Positions 34,607-45,103 of a stretch of 64,000 nt of DNA are shown in pieces; positions within the stretch are counted from its first letter, which is position 1, and the number at the start of each line of letters is the position of its first letter. Source of the stretch: Thozetella sp. PMI_491 (taxonomy: Eukaryota > Ascomycota > Sordariomycetes > Chaetosphaeriales > Chaetosphaeriaceae); NCBI GenBank assembly GCA_021432635.1, contig MU270022.1, forward strand, positions 310,001 to 374,000, written 5' to 3'. Made by a program: the position numbers and the translations under genes. A model generated the notes under the pieces. That model worked only from the letters and a program-made list of their open reading frames with translations. It had not been told where the DNA came from and ran no database searches.

Positions 34607-35099
34607 AACATGCTCCCTTTATTACTTGGCCTACTCCTAGTATCCATTGGCTGACCATGCTTCTTCCAGTGTACACGACCACGCGATTGAGGCCCTCTTA
34701 ACATCTAGGTAAGTCCATTCCCCTAACTCTCTTATCTGGATCAACACGCGCACTCTTGTACCCGGAGTGAAAACTCCCGAGGGCCTACGGGCGCTCATTT
34801 GCACGTTCCATGTCGTAGATGCTCTATAGGCGGGTGTGACCGATGTACACTAGGCATCTCTTTGCTTCTTTTAATATGGTCTTTTGCATCATTCATTAGG
34901 TCGTAGACTAAGCTCCCTTGTCCCTTTTATTTACGTAAAATACAAACCATTATCTATCCTAGCATGCTATCTATCCTTTTTTTACGCTGTTTGGGTATCT
35001 CAAGCCATTGTTTTTCGTGACTGCTACGCTACACCTTGGCTGTAGTCCAACTTCCGAAATGCGTTTCCTAGCCGTGTGTGACGTAGCCGGTAGAGCCGA

Positions 35100-37214
35100 C
35101 TACTGTGCTCCAAGCTGTATGCTATCGAGAATGATTGCACCCATAAGGAACATAGCCATGTTCGTCTTTGGACTCCATCGGACGGGTTTCGAAGCGGCGC
35201 TGCTCGGCGTCGATGTCGCAGTGAACAAGCCGGTCAGTGTAGCCGTTGTTGACGTGCTCGTCGCGGCGTCTGAGGCCGATGTTGCTGTCATGGTCATGCC
35301 GGGCCAATCCTTTGACTCGGCGTACCACACGCCATTAATGATTACTCCCTCGTTCTGCAAGATGCTACTAATTGCATCCTGCGGGCAAGTTGAGTTGATG
35401 AGCCGCACATAGCAGGTCGGACTAGGGTTGGCCGGCAAGGGGAGCGATGAAATCGCTTTTGCCGGGCCTGTAGTGTTGTAATCCATCAGGCTGACCGGCT
35501 CGCCCGTGCTGACGCTGTTGCCCAGTATGATGCGCGCGAAAACTTGAAAGGCGGTCTCCGGCTGGTACGCGGGGACATAGTGACCAGCCTGGTAAATGCG
35601 CGAGAAGGACAAATTGCCGAACTGCCTCACTACACCACCGATATAGCTGTCATTGACAATGATAGGTGCGTAGCCCGCGGATGGGAAGCGGGTAGCATAG
35701 AGCCCGCCCACGGCCGAGGCTAACTCCATCGAAAGTGCTTCACCACCGAGCCAATTACAGACATAGTCTCTATCGCCGTACACCAGACCAATGCGCACGC
35801 CTTTCTGGAGCAGCGAAGCGAGCTCGGGAATTGGGGCGCGTCGAACCCAGTCGCCCGTCCTCAGGAAGGCGTTGTAGACAGAATAACCCGTGTTGGTAAA
35901 GTTAACCACCGCTCCAATGGCCTCTTGGACGGTACGAGTGTTCAGATACTCGACGTAGTAGCTCGGCGGGAAGCTGTCGGGGTTCTTGTGCGCAATATCG
36001 TATTCGCTGAGCCCGGACTGGGCATACAGCTGCATCAACTGGTCGTTGCAAGTGATCGTGGCGCTGCTGCATGCTTCGTTCACGTCCTCGTCGTTGCCTA
36101 GGCCCTGAGGATCGCGCGCGACGGCCAAGGAGCGGCACTGCAAGACGAGATCGCGGCATGCGCCGGGCTGGTAAAAGGTCGCATTGTGGTATGCGATCTC
36201 GACCGAGGACGCCAGCTGCAGTCCGTAGGTATTGTTCACCAACATGCCTGTGTAGCTAGGCCCTTGGACTACCTCATCGACACATCCGTTAACAATCCCC
36301 AGAGAGACTAGCTTGATGTCGAGTGTGGAGTTCGCTAGGGCGCCGGCTCGCCGCTTCGTGTTCTGCTGCTCCCATACGTCCGCAAATACAGGACCATACT
36401 TCCCGCCGTAGCTTTCCGCGAACAAATTCACACCGACGGAGCTGTTGCCGGTGATGAGGCTGCTTCTCGTCGATACATTGCTGACTGGATTGAACTGGGG
36501 GAAGGTGCCGAGGAAGCCCTGGAGCATGTGCCATATCGCAAGTCCGGCTGTTTCGGAGGTGTTTGCGGTATTCGCCACGTGGTTCGAGCTGAAGGTCCCG
36601 TTCTGGAACAGTGTGGGGGGACGATCGGTCGGCAAGGCGAGCGCTGGAATGGCTGGCGTGGTGGCAAGGAAGTCTAGCGAGCCGTTGGTTGGCGTATCGT
36701 AAGAGAAGCCTACTTGGCTTGGCTATTTCTCCCAGTCAGTGGCATTCCCAAATAAAGCTGCGTACGGGGTTCGTACTTGGTCGATGAACAGCATGTTCGA
36801 AGCCCGGTCCCAGCCCCATTCCCTCGCGACAGTCCCCAGCCGGTCGGCACCCTGTTCAACAATCTGACACGGCCCGTTCTCGCTGAAGAAGCCAAACATG
36901 GAGCTGGATCCTGGCCCGCCGTTGAGCCATATCGTCAGGGACGAGGTTGGCTGTCGGGCGGCGACGAACCAGAAGAATAAGTTCGTCGGAAAGTCACCTG
37001 GCACGTTCACCCAGCCAGTATACTGCTGCTGGCTCTTGAAGGCGGTGTTGCAGACACCATCTGGGACCTTGTACGATATCTTGACGCCTTGGTCGAAGGG
37101 TGACGTGATTGTAGTGACATTGGCGGCGGCGAAAGGGGGAAACTGGGCGGAAGCTTGCGGAAGGAGGTGTGAGAGGAGCAGCGTTGAGAAGCTGCTCAAA
37201 CGAAGCGAGACCAT
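35100..37214 (-). CDS. GPI-type serine carboxypeptidase (peptidase S10)
   Basis: Secretory serine carboxypeptidase. Exons 37214-36777 and 36722-35100; 686 aa. Signal peptide MVSLRLSSFSTLLLSHLLPQASA. S10 hallmarks: WLNGGPGSSSMFGFFSENGP, NMLFIDQ joined across the intron to PSQVGFSYDTPT, and the nucleophile elbow ESYGGKYGP (S250). The catalytic Asp is in VYGDRDYVCNW and the His in YQAGHYVPAY. Many N-glycosylation sequons. The C-terminus is Ser/Thr-rich, then a hydrophobic segment (MFLMGAIILDSIQLG), which suggests a GPI-anchored cell-wall or membrane form rather than a vacuolar CPY. Placing the acceptor at AAATAG|CCA restores PSQVGFSYD; the next AG would lose the motif. Confidence 0.92.
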
Positions 37215-38376
37215 GGCGGAAGAGAGGGCGGCATCACGTCGCAAGCACCCGACTGCTGGCGCAAATCGAAGCTAAAAATCAAGCGCGAGCGCCGGAAGGT
37301 AGGCTATCCATATGTATATGTATAGATACGAGGGGAAGAAACGCGCACGGGAGGCCTTGGGATCTCAATCGGACGTAGGGTGGTCTCAAAAATCTCACAG
37401 GATTAAACGAATGTATGGAGGAGGTGTGAACGCGCAAGAGAGGAGACGGTGGTGGGCAGAAGGATGAAATAAGAAAGAAGGCGGGATACGGCTGTTTGTG
37501 CCACAAAGGAACAGCCTCCGACGCCAGCATTGAACCCTGGACTGATTGGCTGATCCCCGCTGTCTCACCGACGGCAAGGACGCGGCACCTACTCTAGCCC
37601 TTCCCTGTCGACCCACATCCACCCCGCTAAACACAGCTCACAGGCTTAGCCGTCCTCCAAAAAAGATCTGTCTGTGTGGCTCAAAGCCTGGCAGCTCGTC
37701 ATCCTTGATTGTTTTCCTCTTTGGCCGAGCATCTTTGTTTTTCGAAAGAAACATGGTGCTTACTCTTCTGGCTTGGCCCCCCGGGGAAAACTCTGTACGC
37801 CCGAAGTGCTATATTGTATGCGAGACCTAATCGAGATGCAGCCGAGGCTGCTGAGGCGCCTTGCCAGCCCCAATACAGGGCCTTGGCCCTTGGCTGCCGG
37901 GAGATGCTGAGAGCCCAAGACAAGGCCATTCATCCGTTGGCCACCGTGCCGATCGAGCGGCCGGCCCGCTTCGGTGGAGTCTCAAGTTGAAAGCCGCTGA
38001 ACCGCCTTCCTCTTTTTCTCGAATCCAGAACCAACCCCTTCCTGATCAATTGGCACATACCTGAGTGCTAGACCGGGACGTCTCCAGGAACAGGTCGGTC
38101 TACATAGTACCAAAGACGCCACCTGCAGCTGGCCGAGCTAGGCAAGGGCTGAAATGGCGCCCTCCAGCGAGACGCAATTAAAAGGCTTAGTGCGATGCAC
38201 AGCAACGCCTGTGGTGCGGCTGAGAATATCTATTCCGCGTTTCCCCCTTTCTGCCGCGTTCTCCTGTCCTGCTGTCCGTCGTCGCAGGCTAAGTGCCGAG
38301 CATCAATAATATCATTGATGCACCCGCCTGGCCTTGGTATCCTCCAATTGTAGCTGGCCCTTTCCGCTCCGCAGAC
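37215..38376. promoter_or_regulatory. Divergent promoter region, carboxypeptidase and orphan gene
   Basis: 1.16 kb between two divergent genes. No coding region supported. Confidence 0.5.
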
Positions 38377-40143
38377 ATGGCGTCCTCAGATGACGGCCGT
38401 TCGCCCACCGACATCATCACATATATTGGCGTGCCACTTGCTGTGCTCGGTGTCCTGCCGATCCTCTACAACACGGTCGTCACCTTGGTGGCCCTATCCA
38501 AGATCAAGAGGGCCTTGCGACACAGTCGTTTGACCGCACTGACACGAAGCGATGTCGTCAACAGGGTGATAGAAATAGAGCTTCCGCGCTACGCCGTCAC
38601 GCCCTGGGACAGGTTCAACCACCGCGCCGAGTACTGGACCCTGTCGAGGCATCCCTCGAGCATCCCTGGAGGCTCGTGGACGACGTTCAACTGGCGCACC
38701 AATCCTATTGGCCTCAAGACCCAGCGCGTCGAATACGCGGACCAGCTCCGTCAGCCGCAAGTCGAGGTCGCCTTTGACGAGCTGGTCTCCTATCTCTTGG
38801 ATCTAGGGGCCACCCCGGATCCCCATGGCTGGCGCTTGCTGCGGTCCACCGGCCTGTGGACCCCAGTTGGCTGTGCACTCATGTTATCACCCGACGGCTC
38901 GCAGAAAGCCCTCACCATTGCGACGCTGGACGATTCGGACGGCCACCTAAGCTTGAAGGCATCCTGGGCGGGACACTGGACGACGCGCGATTACTCTCAC
39001 CTACCGCCCTACTGGGTCCGACTACCGCCTCCTCCTGAAGAACCCAAAAGAGGCGATGAACTGGAAAAAGGCGAGGGTTCGCAAGGCGCTGTTAGCGATG
39101 ACGCCGGTGAAAGCCCCACCGACGGAAAGCAGGCAAGTTTGAGGAAGGAGTCGATGGATTCGACGCAGCGTCAAGGGCAGAAGAATGCACAACAGCATAT
39201 CACCTGCCAGATCTCTACGGACGGCCTGGTTAGCGCATTGGCCCAAGAAACCCAACTGCAAAGTTCCGTGCACCTAGACAGCCTATATATTGAGCACATC
39301 CGGGTGCGCACGGCCAAGTCGGATGGTGTATGGTTTGCCTCGGCGGCGACAGCCTACGGCACAACTAGCCAGACAGTCCTCTGGAACTATAAGATTCCAG
39401 ACGAGATACTGTCGTTTGCTCGAAAGGAAACGGTACCCTGTGGCATTCTCGTCATGCTAGGAGTCGTGGAGGAATCTGAAACCCCGGAGTGGGCAACCAA
39501 GCACAACGATGGGGGTGCCTCGCTAGACTTGTTCGTACAGCGGAATCGGGAGCAACGCGAGGCGATGGCAGCTGAAGCACGCTTGCCCCCCGCGCAGAGA
39601 GAGCAAGCCGCGAAGGACCGACAAAGAAAAGAGAGCCTTCAACGAATGCAAGACAGTATGTGTATCTTCCCCCTGTATGGTATTTTGCCGCCACACGGTC
39701 GACTGACACTAGATGGCGCAGTGCGGGACAAGATGCGACTTGACGATCAACGCAGAGACCAGCGTATGTTGGAGGCGCTGCAGAGCCCCAAGTGGGATAA
39801 CAAACTGGTGGCGGAGCACTACCTTGCATGGGCGAAGAAGAACAACCATGCCCCCCTGTCGCTGGACCTGAGGGATCTCGTCGGGACCCTTCTCCACCGG
39901 ATGGTGCTAGACGGGGAGTTCGCATCATCCATGTGCAGGATGTTGGATACATGGAAGTCGTGGGCGGATAACGGCGGTATGCGCAAGGCTGATTATCACG
40001 CAATGCAGGAAAATCAGGTCATATTTGCACAAGCAACCCTCCTAGTGGCCATGATCAAGGACACCTCAGGAGCGCTGGAGGGCACACTGTCGATGGATCT
40101 CCAGGAGTGCCTGCGGATGTGGCGCGTAGTCCGACTGGGATGA
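38377..40143 (+). CDS. Uncharacterised fungal protein with N-terminal membrane anchor
   Basis: I do not recognise a named domain. Starting at the ATG at 38377, the reading is 588 aa. One hydrophobic segment near the N-terminus (IGVPLAVLGVLPILYNTVVT) suggests a signal anchor. The body is soluble, with conserved-looking Trp/Pro-rich stretches (WRTNPIGLKTQRVEYADQL) and a charged coiled region near 410-440 rich in Arg/Gln/Glu. A probable in-frame intron sits at 39656-39712 (GTATGT...CTGAC...TAG, 57 nt) or up to 39721 (66 nt). Removing it joins RMQD directly to a VRDKMRLDD-type region, for 569 or 566 aa. Retention would leave a hydrophobic insert in a charged helix. Such single-anchor proteins are common in Sordariomycetes without known function. 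Confidence 0.75.
   Translation: MASSDDGRSPTDIITYIGVPLAVLGVLPILYNTVVTLVALSKIKRALRHSRLTALTRSDVVNRVIEIELPRYAVTPWDRFNHRAEYWTLSRHPSSIPGGSWTTFNWRTNPIGLKTQRVEYADQLRQPQVEVAFDELVSYLLDLGATPDPHGWRLLRSTGLWTPVGCALMLSPDGSQKALTIATLDDSDGHLSLKASWAGHWTTRDYSHLPPYWVRLPPPPEEPKRGDELEKGEGSQGAVSDDAGESPTDGKQASLRKESMDSTQRQGQKNAQQHITCQISTDGLVSALAQETQLQSSVHLDSLYIEHIRVRTAKSDGVWFASAATAYGTTSQTVLWNYKIPDEILSFARKETVPCGILVMLGVVEESETPEWATKHNDGGASLDLFVQRNREQREAMAAEARLPPAQREQAAKDRQRKESLQRMQDSMCIFPLYGILPPHGRLTLDGAVRDKMRLDDQRRDQRMLEALQSPKWDNKLVAEHYLAWAKKNNHAPLSLDLRDLVGTLLHRMVLDGEFASSMCRMLDTWKSWADNGGMRKADYHAMQENQVIFAQATLLVAMIKDTSGALEGTLSMDLQECLRMWRVVRLG
39656..39712 (+). other. Probable hidden in-frame intron
   Basis: Strong donor GTATGT, branch CTGAC and TAG acceptor; length is a multiple of three and stop-free, so it is invisible to ORF finding. 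An alternative acceptor CAG at 39721 is also in frame. Confidence 0.6.
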
Positions 40144-40608
40144 TGTGTAGAACATCACAAACTGTAAGAATAGAAACAAAACAAATAAAAATGATAACCC
40201 TAGACAACGTAGAGACATGGCTTGAGTATTAGATACGGTGAACACATGCATATCTTTCGTACGTGAGTCGAGGTGTAAAAGAACATGTCCAAATTGACAT
40301 TGCGGGATCTCTTAAAAGTCCAATACAGAAAATGGCAATAGAACCGTCTTCAAAACAAAGGGTACGGTATATTCTGGTTAGCAGACAATGGCTTAGCACA
40401 AGAAGAAGGAAGTTAGAGTCGGACGAGAGAATAAGAAGTTATCAGAATATAGATGGAAACATTATACGAAGCTGAGGGATCTGGTGGGAGAGAGCGATAT
40501 TCGCCATATTATTAAGTAAGGCAGTCTCTAATGTCTAATGGGGTATAAGAAGTATGGACATTTATGGGTATCTAATGCTCCTCTGCTAATTCTTCACCCC
40601 CCGAGGGC
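40144..40608. other. AT-rich intergenic region
   Basis: 3' flank of the orphan gene, distinctly AT-rich; no coding region seen. Confidence 0.5.
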
Positions 40609-41112
40609 TCAGGCGGGCGTCGAAGAACGGCGTAGGGGGATGATCTGAGTGTGCCTCTGTCCATTTGACATGAGGACTCTGGTCTTGAAGCGAGCCGTTG
40701 CGCTGGGCTCCCTCGGTGCGATGCAGATCATTGTACGGCCGTTCTTCTTGGAGACACGCAATGTCTTTGCCACCCTGGTAGGTTTTGTGGCTAGCTGTTG
40801 CTTCTCTGCTGTGTTTCGTGCGTTCTCTTCTGAGCGGCGTGGCGCTTGCGGGACGATCAGGCGAGCCCTTCCTCCGACCCTGACTACGCGGATTCGCCGC
40901 TGGCTTGCGCTTTGCTGACCTGCTGAGCAAGCGAAGGAGTCCAAGGGACGACCATCCCTGTGGGAATCTCGGTCCTGGAAAACGAGAAAGTCCTCTTCTC
41001 TGGTGTTCTGGGGTCGGATGCTTCCGGGCAGATCCTGAGAAATCGTTGGCGACAAAATGGTGATGGAGAGTCCCAACGCCGGTTGGCGGGTGGACATGTT
41101 GCATGAGCACAT
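40609..41112 (-). CDS. Doubtful small basic protein
   Basis: A 167-aa open frame (an internal ATG at 41097 would give 162 aa). It lies in a GC-rich block flanked on both sides by AT-rich DNA, which suggests a coding constraint. The product is Arg/Ser/Pro-rich and looks disordered (SPTISQDLPGS, FLVFQDRDSHRD, KTLRVSKKNGR). No domain recognised. An overlapping minus-strand frame is also open for 174 codons, so the choice is uncertain. Confidence 0.3.
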   Translation of the reverse strand: MCSCNMSTRQPALGLSITILSPTISQDLPGSIRPQNTREEDFLVFQDRDSHRDGRPLDSFACSAGQQSASQRRIRVVRVGGRARLIVPQAPRRSEENARNTAEKQQLATKPTRVAKTLRVSKKNGRTMICIAPREPSATARFKTRVLMSNGQRHTQIIPLRRSSTPA

Positions 41113-41843
41113 CTCGGCAGCTCCCAGTCAGATTCTCTTCTCGCTATGTATCGTGGTCAGGCGCTTTGCCAAAGCAAGACGGAATTATCTAGTGGGCGGC
41201 AGCAGTTGTGTGTACTGTAATGTGGACTCGGTTGATCTGGGACGAAGCCGTGTAGAATTATCTGCACTAGTTGCGTGATATCGTTGATGCGGTTGTGTAG
41301 AAGTGTCCGAAGCAATGCCTTCTGGATATATAGAAAGATGCTGAGTTGAATCCGACGGTAATGTACCCTGTCTGTAATTTCACCTATGGCTGATTGAATA
41401 TCACGAATCGAGAGACGGACGGAGCATCAAGATAGAGATTACAATAGTGCAATCGGAGAAACAGGAGTGGGCTATTTCCGTGAATAACTAACAACGACTT
41501 CAATTATGTTGGTGCCCCTGAAGGTTGCCGGGGCCGCATCTATTTGCTGAACAATAGGAGAAATCGGGGCTGAAGAAAAAGCATAGGCTTTCCCGTCATT
41601 CGACCCTCTGTACGCTGCAACAGTAAAACTCGGCCTAGGGCGGACTGTAAACCTTAAAAAAAAAATACAGAATTTGACAAGTGAATGTGAGTCACTTATA
41701 TCTACCTTACACACAGCGGAGAAAGGACGCATGGTCCGTACCCATACCGGAGTCACCGATAGACCTTACAAAGGCGTTCCGTAGATCGCCGATGCGTTCT
41801 CGTGAGAGCTGAGGGCCGCAAGGAAGAGACCTGTTTCCGGCCC
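41113..41843. other. Intergenic, nothing recognised
   Basis: About 730 bp, AT-rich in its left half; holds the 3' flank of the MsrB gene. No coding region supported. Confidence 0.5.
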
Positions 41844-42513
41844 TCAAGCTTTGCTCTCGCTCTTCTCCTCCGGCGCCTTCTCGTTGGGGCTGAAGTTCAA
41901 GCTGATGCTGTTCACACAATGCCGCTCGTCCGTAGGTGTCGGATAACCCTCGCCCTTGAAGACATGGCCGAGGTGACCACCGCAGTTGGAGCAGACGATC
42001 TCGGTCCGAGCCATGCCATAGGCCCTATCTTCATGGCGGGTAACTGCGCCGGGGATGCTGTCAAAGTAGGCGGGCCATCCGCAGCCCGACTTGAACTTGT
42101 GGTTGGCCTTGTAGAGCGGTGCGCTGCAGCCCGCGCAGCTGTAGACGCCCTCACTGGGGTAGTGTTTGTCAAACTTTCCAGATCCGGGGGGCTCTGTGCC
42201 CTTCTCCCGAAGAATGCGGAACTGCTCTGCTGAAGTGTCAGTGCCAGGCGCCTCGGTGCATGCAGTTGCGGGCTGGGCGCTACTTACCTGGGTTCAAGAC
42301 GGCTTGCCACTCATCTGACGTTCTCTGGTCGGGGTACGACATGTCGCTGGACGAGGGGGTCGAGGAACTGAAAAAGCTGCCGAAGAAGGGGATAAAAGAC
42401 ATGGACCGGAACGCTGACTGTTTGGGAAGAGGGGCAGATGCTGTGCGCACGCGAGCGAGGTGGGAGGCGGCGACGAAGGTGCGGAGGATAATGGTGAATT
42501 GCGGGAAGCGCAT
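41844..42513 (-). CDS. msrB: Peptide methionine (R)-S-oxide reductase MsrB
   Basis: Repairs oxidised methionine (R-sulfoxide) in proteins. Exons 42513-42288 and 42229-41844; 203 aa. The N-terminal about 55 residues are basic and hydroxylated without acidic residues, consistent with a mitochondrial presequence; an internal Met (MSFIPFFGS or MSYPDQRTS) could give a cytosolic form. The SelR domain follows: YSCAGCSAPLYK and VCSNCGGHLGHVF supply the two CxxC zinc sites, GCGWPAYFD is conserved, and RHCVNSISLNF holds the catalytic cysteine. The intron (58 nt) interrupts just before AEQFRILREKGTE, and its removal restores the family reading. Confidence 0.93.
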
Positions 42514-45103
42514 GAAGGACGAGCTGAGGCACTCTTGGTGGACAAGGCGGCGACGGGAAATGCAAGAAGAGGTTGGGACGAATTTATACGCCTGAGGTCT
42601 CTGGCGCTTGATAGCCGCGAGGCTTCGCAAACGAGAGCTTTTTGGCGGGGAAGAGCTGGGGAGGCACGGTTAGGCTAGTCCCGAGAGCAGCATTGACAAA
42701 TCTTCTGTTTGGTCAGCGAGGCTGTGAGACACTGCAGCGGTTTTGGAATCTAGTTCATCCCGACCGGGGCTGTTGTGTTCGATGCTGATGGGTGACAGGG
42801 TGGCTATGGGAGTGCGATTTGTGCGGCCCGATGGGAGAGGATGCGCCGCTAGTCCCGGTGTCGCTACATTGCTACGCATACCTACCACCTGGTCGGTAAT
42901 GCTTCGCCCAGAAGATGTGTCAGAGACTATGGAATCATAGGATGTCGGCACCAATCGTGGTTAGCGGGCGGCTAGGCTGAGTTCGCCTGTCGCCGGCCAG
43001 GGCTTCGGGCCCATCCCCCCACCTCGTGCCTTCCGATAGGGGAACAGTGGGAGTGGGCGGCGCCGGCTGACAATTTGTCCACAATTCACTTAACCGTGCG
43101 TTTTCGGAGACCCAGCAAAGGTCCGCTAGCAGCAACCCCCCCCTTCCCAATTGCCCCCACCATTGCCTGTTAACAGAACTTATGGAGAAACAGGTTGCCT
43201 GCTTATGTAAGGTGACATGCCCCTAACGTAATCTACCACCTAATTAGACACACCACCTTGTTAGACACCGGGCCGCACCAGACCCACAGAAAATAGTTGC
43301 CAGCTGTAACAGCCTGATACGGTCTGGTGCGGCCCGGTGTCTAACAAGGTGGTGTGTCTAATTAGGTGGTGGACTACGTTAGTGGGCAAGGCTCGGGCCA
43401 GCAGTTGACAACACGTGGCGGCCCTAATCGCTGTAGAGAAAATGTATAGTATGGCTATGTTCCACAAGCTAACCAGGGGGATGGTTTTTTGGACGAGTGA
43501 CATCCTTGGCGACAGTTTGCATTATGCTTATTTTCCGCAGGGCTAACTAGAGTTGGGGTTGTCGGACGAGCAAATCCTTGTCAAGGGGCCTTAGAATTGC
43601 CGGTGTGGGTTGTGGGGCGCAAGTTGCGGTCGAAGTTGAAGGATTCTTTTATTGGACCTTTTCAGCAAGGGTCGAAGTGGATTGCAGGAATGCTCGATCC
43701 TACCTCTGGTTTAATTGCTTACGCCCCTTATAGCATACAATACTTAGAGGGAACGATCTGAAGCGGATCAATTCCGATCTTGCCGGCTAATGCGACGCTG
43801 TATCAATGATTATAGCACTTTTGTAGACTTAGGTCTTACAAGGTACAGATGTCAGGGTCCACTTCTGGCCTTAGCATGAACTATCATGCTGAAGCTGCCT
43901 AGAGGCTACTCTTGCCGTGGAACCGGTGAGAGAGAGAGCCGATGCAGAGTACTGGGAATATTGAACTCTATTGAGGGAAATGCCTTTCTGCTATGTGCAA
44001 TCCTCCGGACAGACCCCGGAGGTTGTGGCACAGCAGCACAACGTGATAGAGCCTAGTGATTCCTTTTCGCTTCCAGCTCAGTGTTAAGATAATTTAAACG
44101 GTAGAGCGGTGCATCTGTAGCACATAATTGAACAGTATCAAGATCCTTCTGAGCTTCTATACATATCTGTCTGCATACCTTATTCCGGTTCTTTCAATCC
44201 AGACAAGGATGCCATGTATAGGTAGTAGACATGATCTTTGCTTAGCTAACGCAGATTACATCAACTCCGCATGTCATGGCCCTCAACCACCTCTCCAGTT
44301 GGACAAGAGCACAGCCCTACGGACCTGTGAGAATGTTATCGCTGAGTCTAATTACAAGTTTTGCTTTGTTGATCTAGGATATTCCGAGCAGAAGTTCTCG
44401 GAACTACTCTCCTTTGGGGTAGATGGGCCAGATAGTGGGGTATGCTAAGCTCTCCCCAGCATTTCTTCGGAACTAGACTTCACAAGGGAGCCGTGTTCCA
44501 TCTCCCGCGAGTCTTAGCCATCGGTTCGGACCTTGTTAGTGGAACTCGGGACTGGCAGCGTTTCCGTGACATTGAGCTCTAGCTCGCGGGGCGCATACGC
44601 GACAAAGCTTTTGGCAGTAGTTGGACTGGCGGTGTAGGACACTAGGCCACTAGTAGAGGTGCAGCACCTTGTCGCATAACGTCCTGCTTTGATAGAACTC
44701 GGCTCAATGGGTCGTACCTTTGTCCTTTTTTCTTCTCGAGCATCTGGACATCGACAAACGCCCAGGTCTTCAGGGTAGCTGCGGCGCAGCTAGGAACCCC
44801 GTTGTTCCACTTGTCGGCCGCCTTTTAGCGCGAGCTCATCCTACATAGTAATGCCGATCTTTGGCCGTGCCACTCGCTACCCCCAACCACAATGAAGTCT
44901 CCTGGGCGTCAGCGTCGACGTCCCGAGAATCCGGGATAAGCGGCAAAAGTCCACATTGTTCCCTTTGGTAGAGTCCGAAATAGAAAGTGGAGAGAGGTGG
45001 ATCTTGAGAATAACTTTAAATGAAGAGGGTGGTTGTAAGGGCGATCAATCGTTCTGGCCTCATAGATATTTCTACACACCTGCCAATAGAGGTAATTTAT
45101 TCA
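42514..45103. other. 2.6 kb gene-poor region with MITE-like element
   Basis: Upstream of msrB to the methyltransferase 3' end. Apart from the inverted-repeat element at 43219-43387, only short open frames are present (for example 106 codons at 44128-44448), without recognisable domains. Composition turns AT-rich after about 43.4 kb, suggesting old repeat-derived sequence. Confidence 0.4.
43219..43387. mobile_element. MITE-like inverted-repeat element
   Basis: Terminal inverted repeats of about 65 bp (43220-43284 and 43321-43386) around a 36-bp centre. The inner 50 bp of each arm are identical; the outer end differs at two C/T-type positions and one indel. Ends read TGCCC...GGGCA. No coding capacity, so a non-autonomous DNA element. 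No clear target-site duplication. Confidence 0.7.

Larger units (their letters stand above)
33120..34950 (+). ncRNA. Multi-intron non-coding host gene of box C/D snoRNAs
   Basis: A transcript of short exons separated by introns of nearly constant length, most carrying one box C/D snoRNA. Predicted introns: 33174-33362, 33531-33716, 33754-33940, 34001-34188, 34247-34419, 34471-34669 and probably 34709-34899 (189, 186, 187, 188, 173, 199 and 191 nt). Exons between them are 37-60 nt except the second (168 nt). Donors are GTAAGT, GTATCT, GTAAGT, GTATGT, GTACGT, GTAAGT and GTAAGT. In the first six introns the C box lies 40-48 nt after the donor and the D box 65-72 nt before the acceptor. Branch points CTAAC, CTGAC or CTAAT precede the acceptors. 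The spliced exons have no recognisable coding potential. Transcript ends are guesses. Intron-hosted snoRNA clusters are known in filamentous fungi. Confidence 0.85.

Noticed and set aside
41912-42172. 86-codon frame overlapping msrB
   Set aside because: Same strand but a different frame from the MsrB reading, which holds all zinc and catalytic cysteines.
44128-44448. 106-codon open frame in AT-rich DNA
   Set aside because: No domain, and flanks look decayed; perhaps a gene remnant but not supportable.
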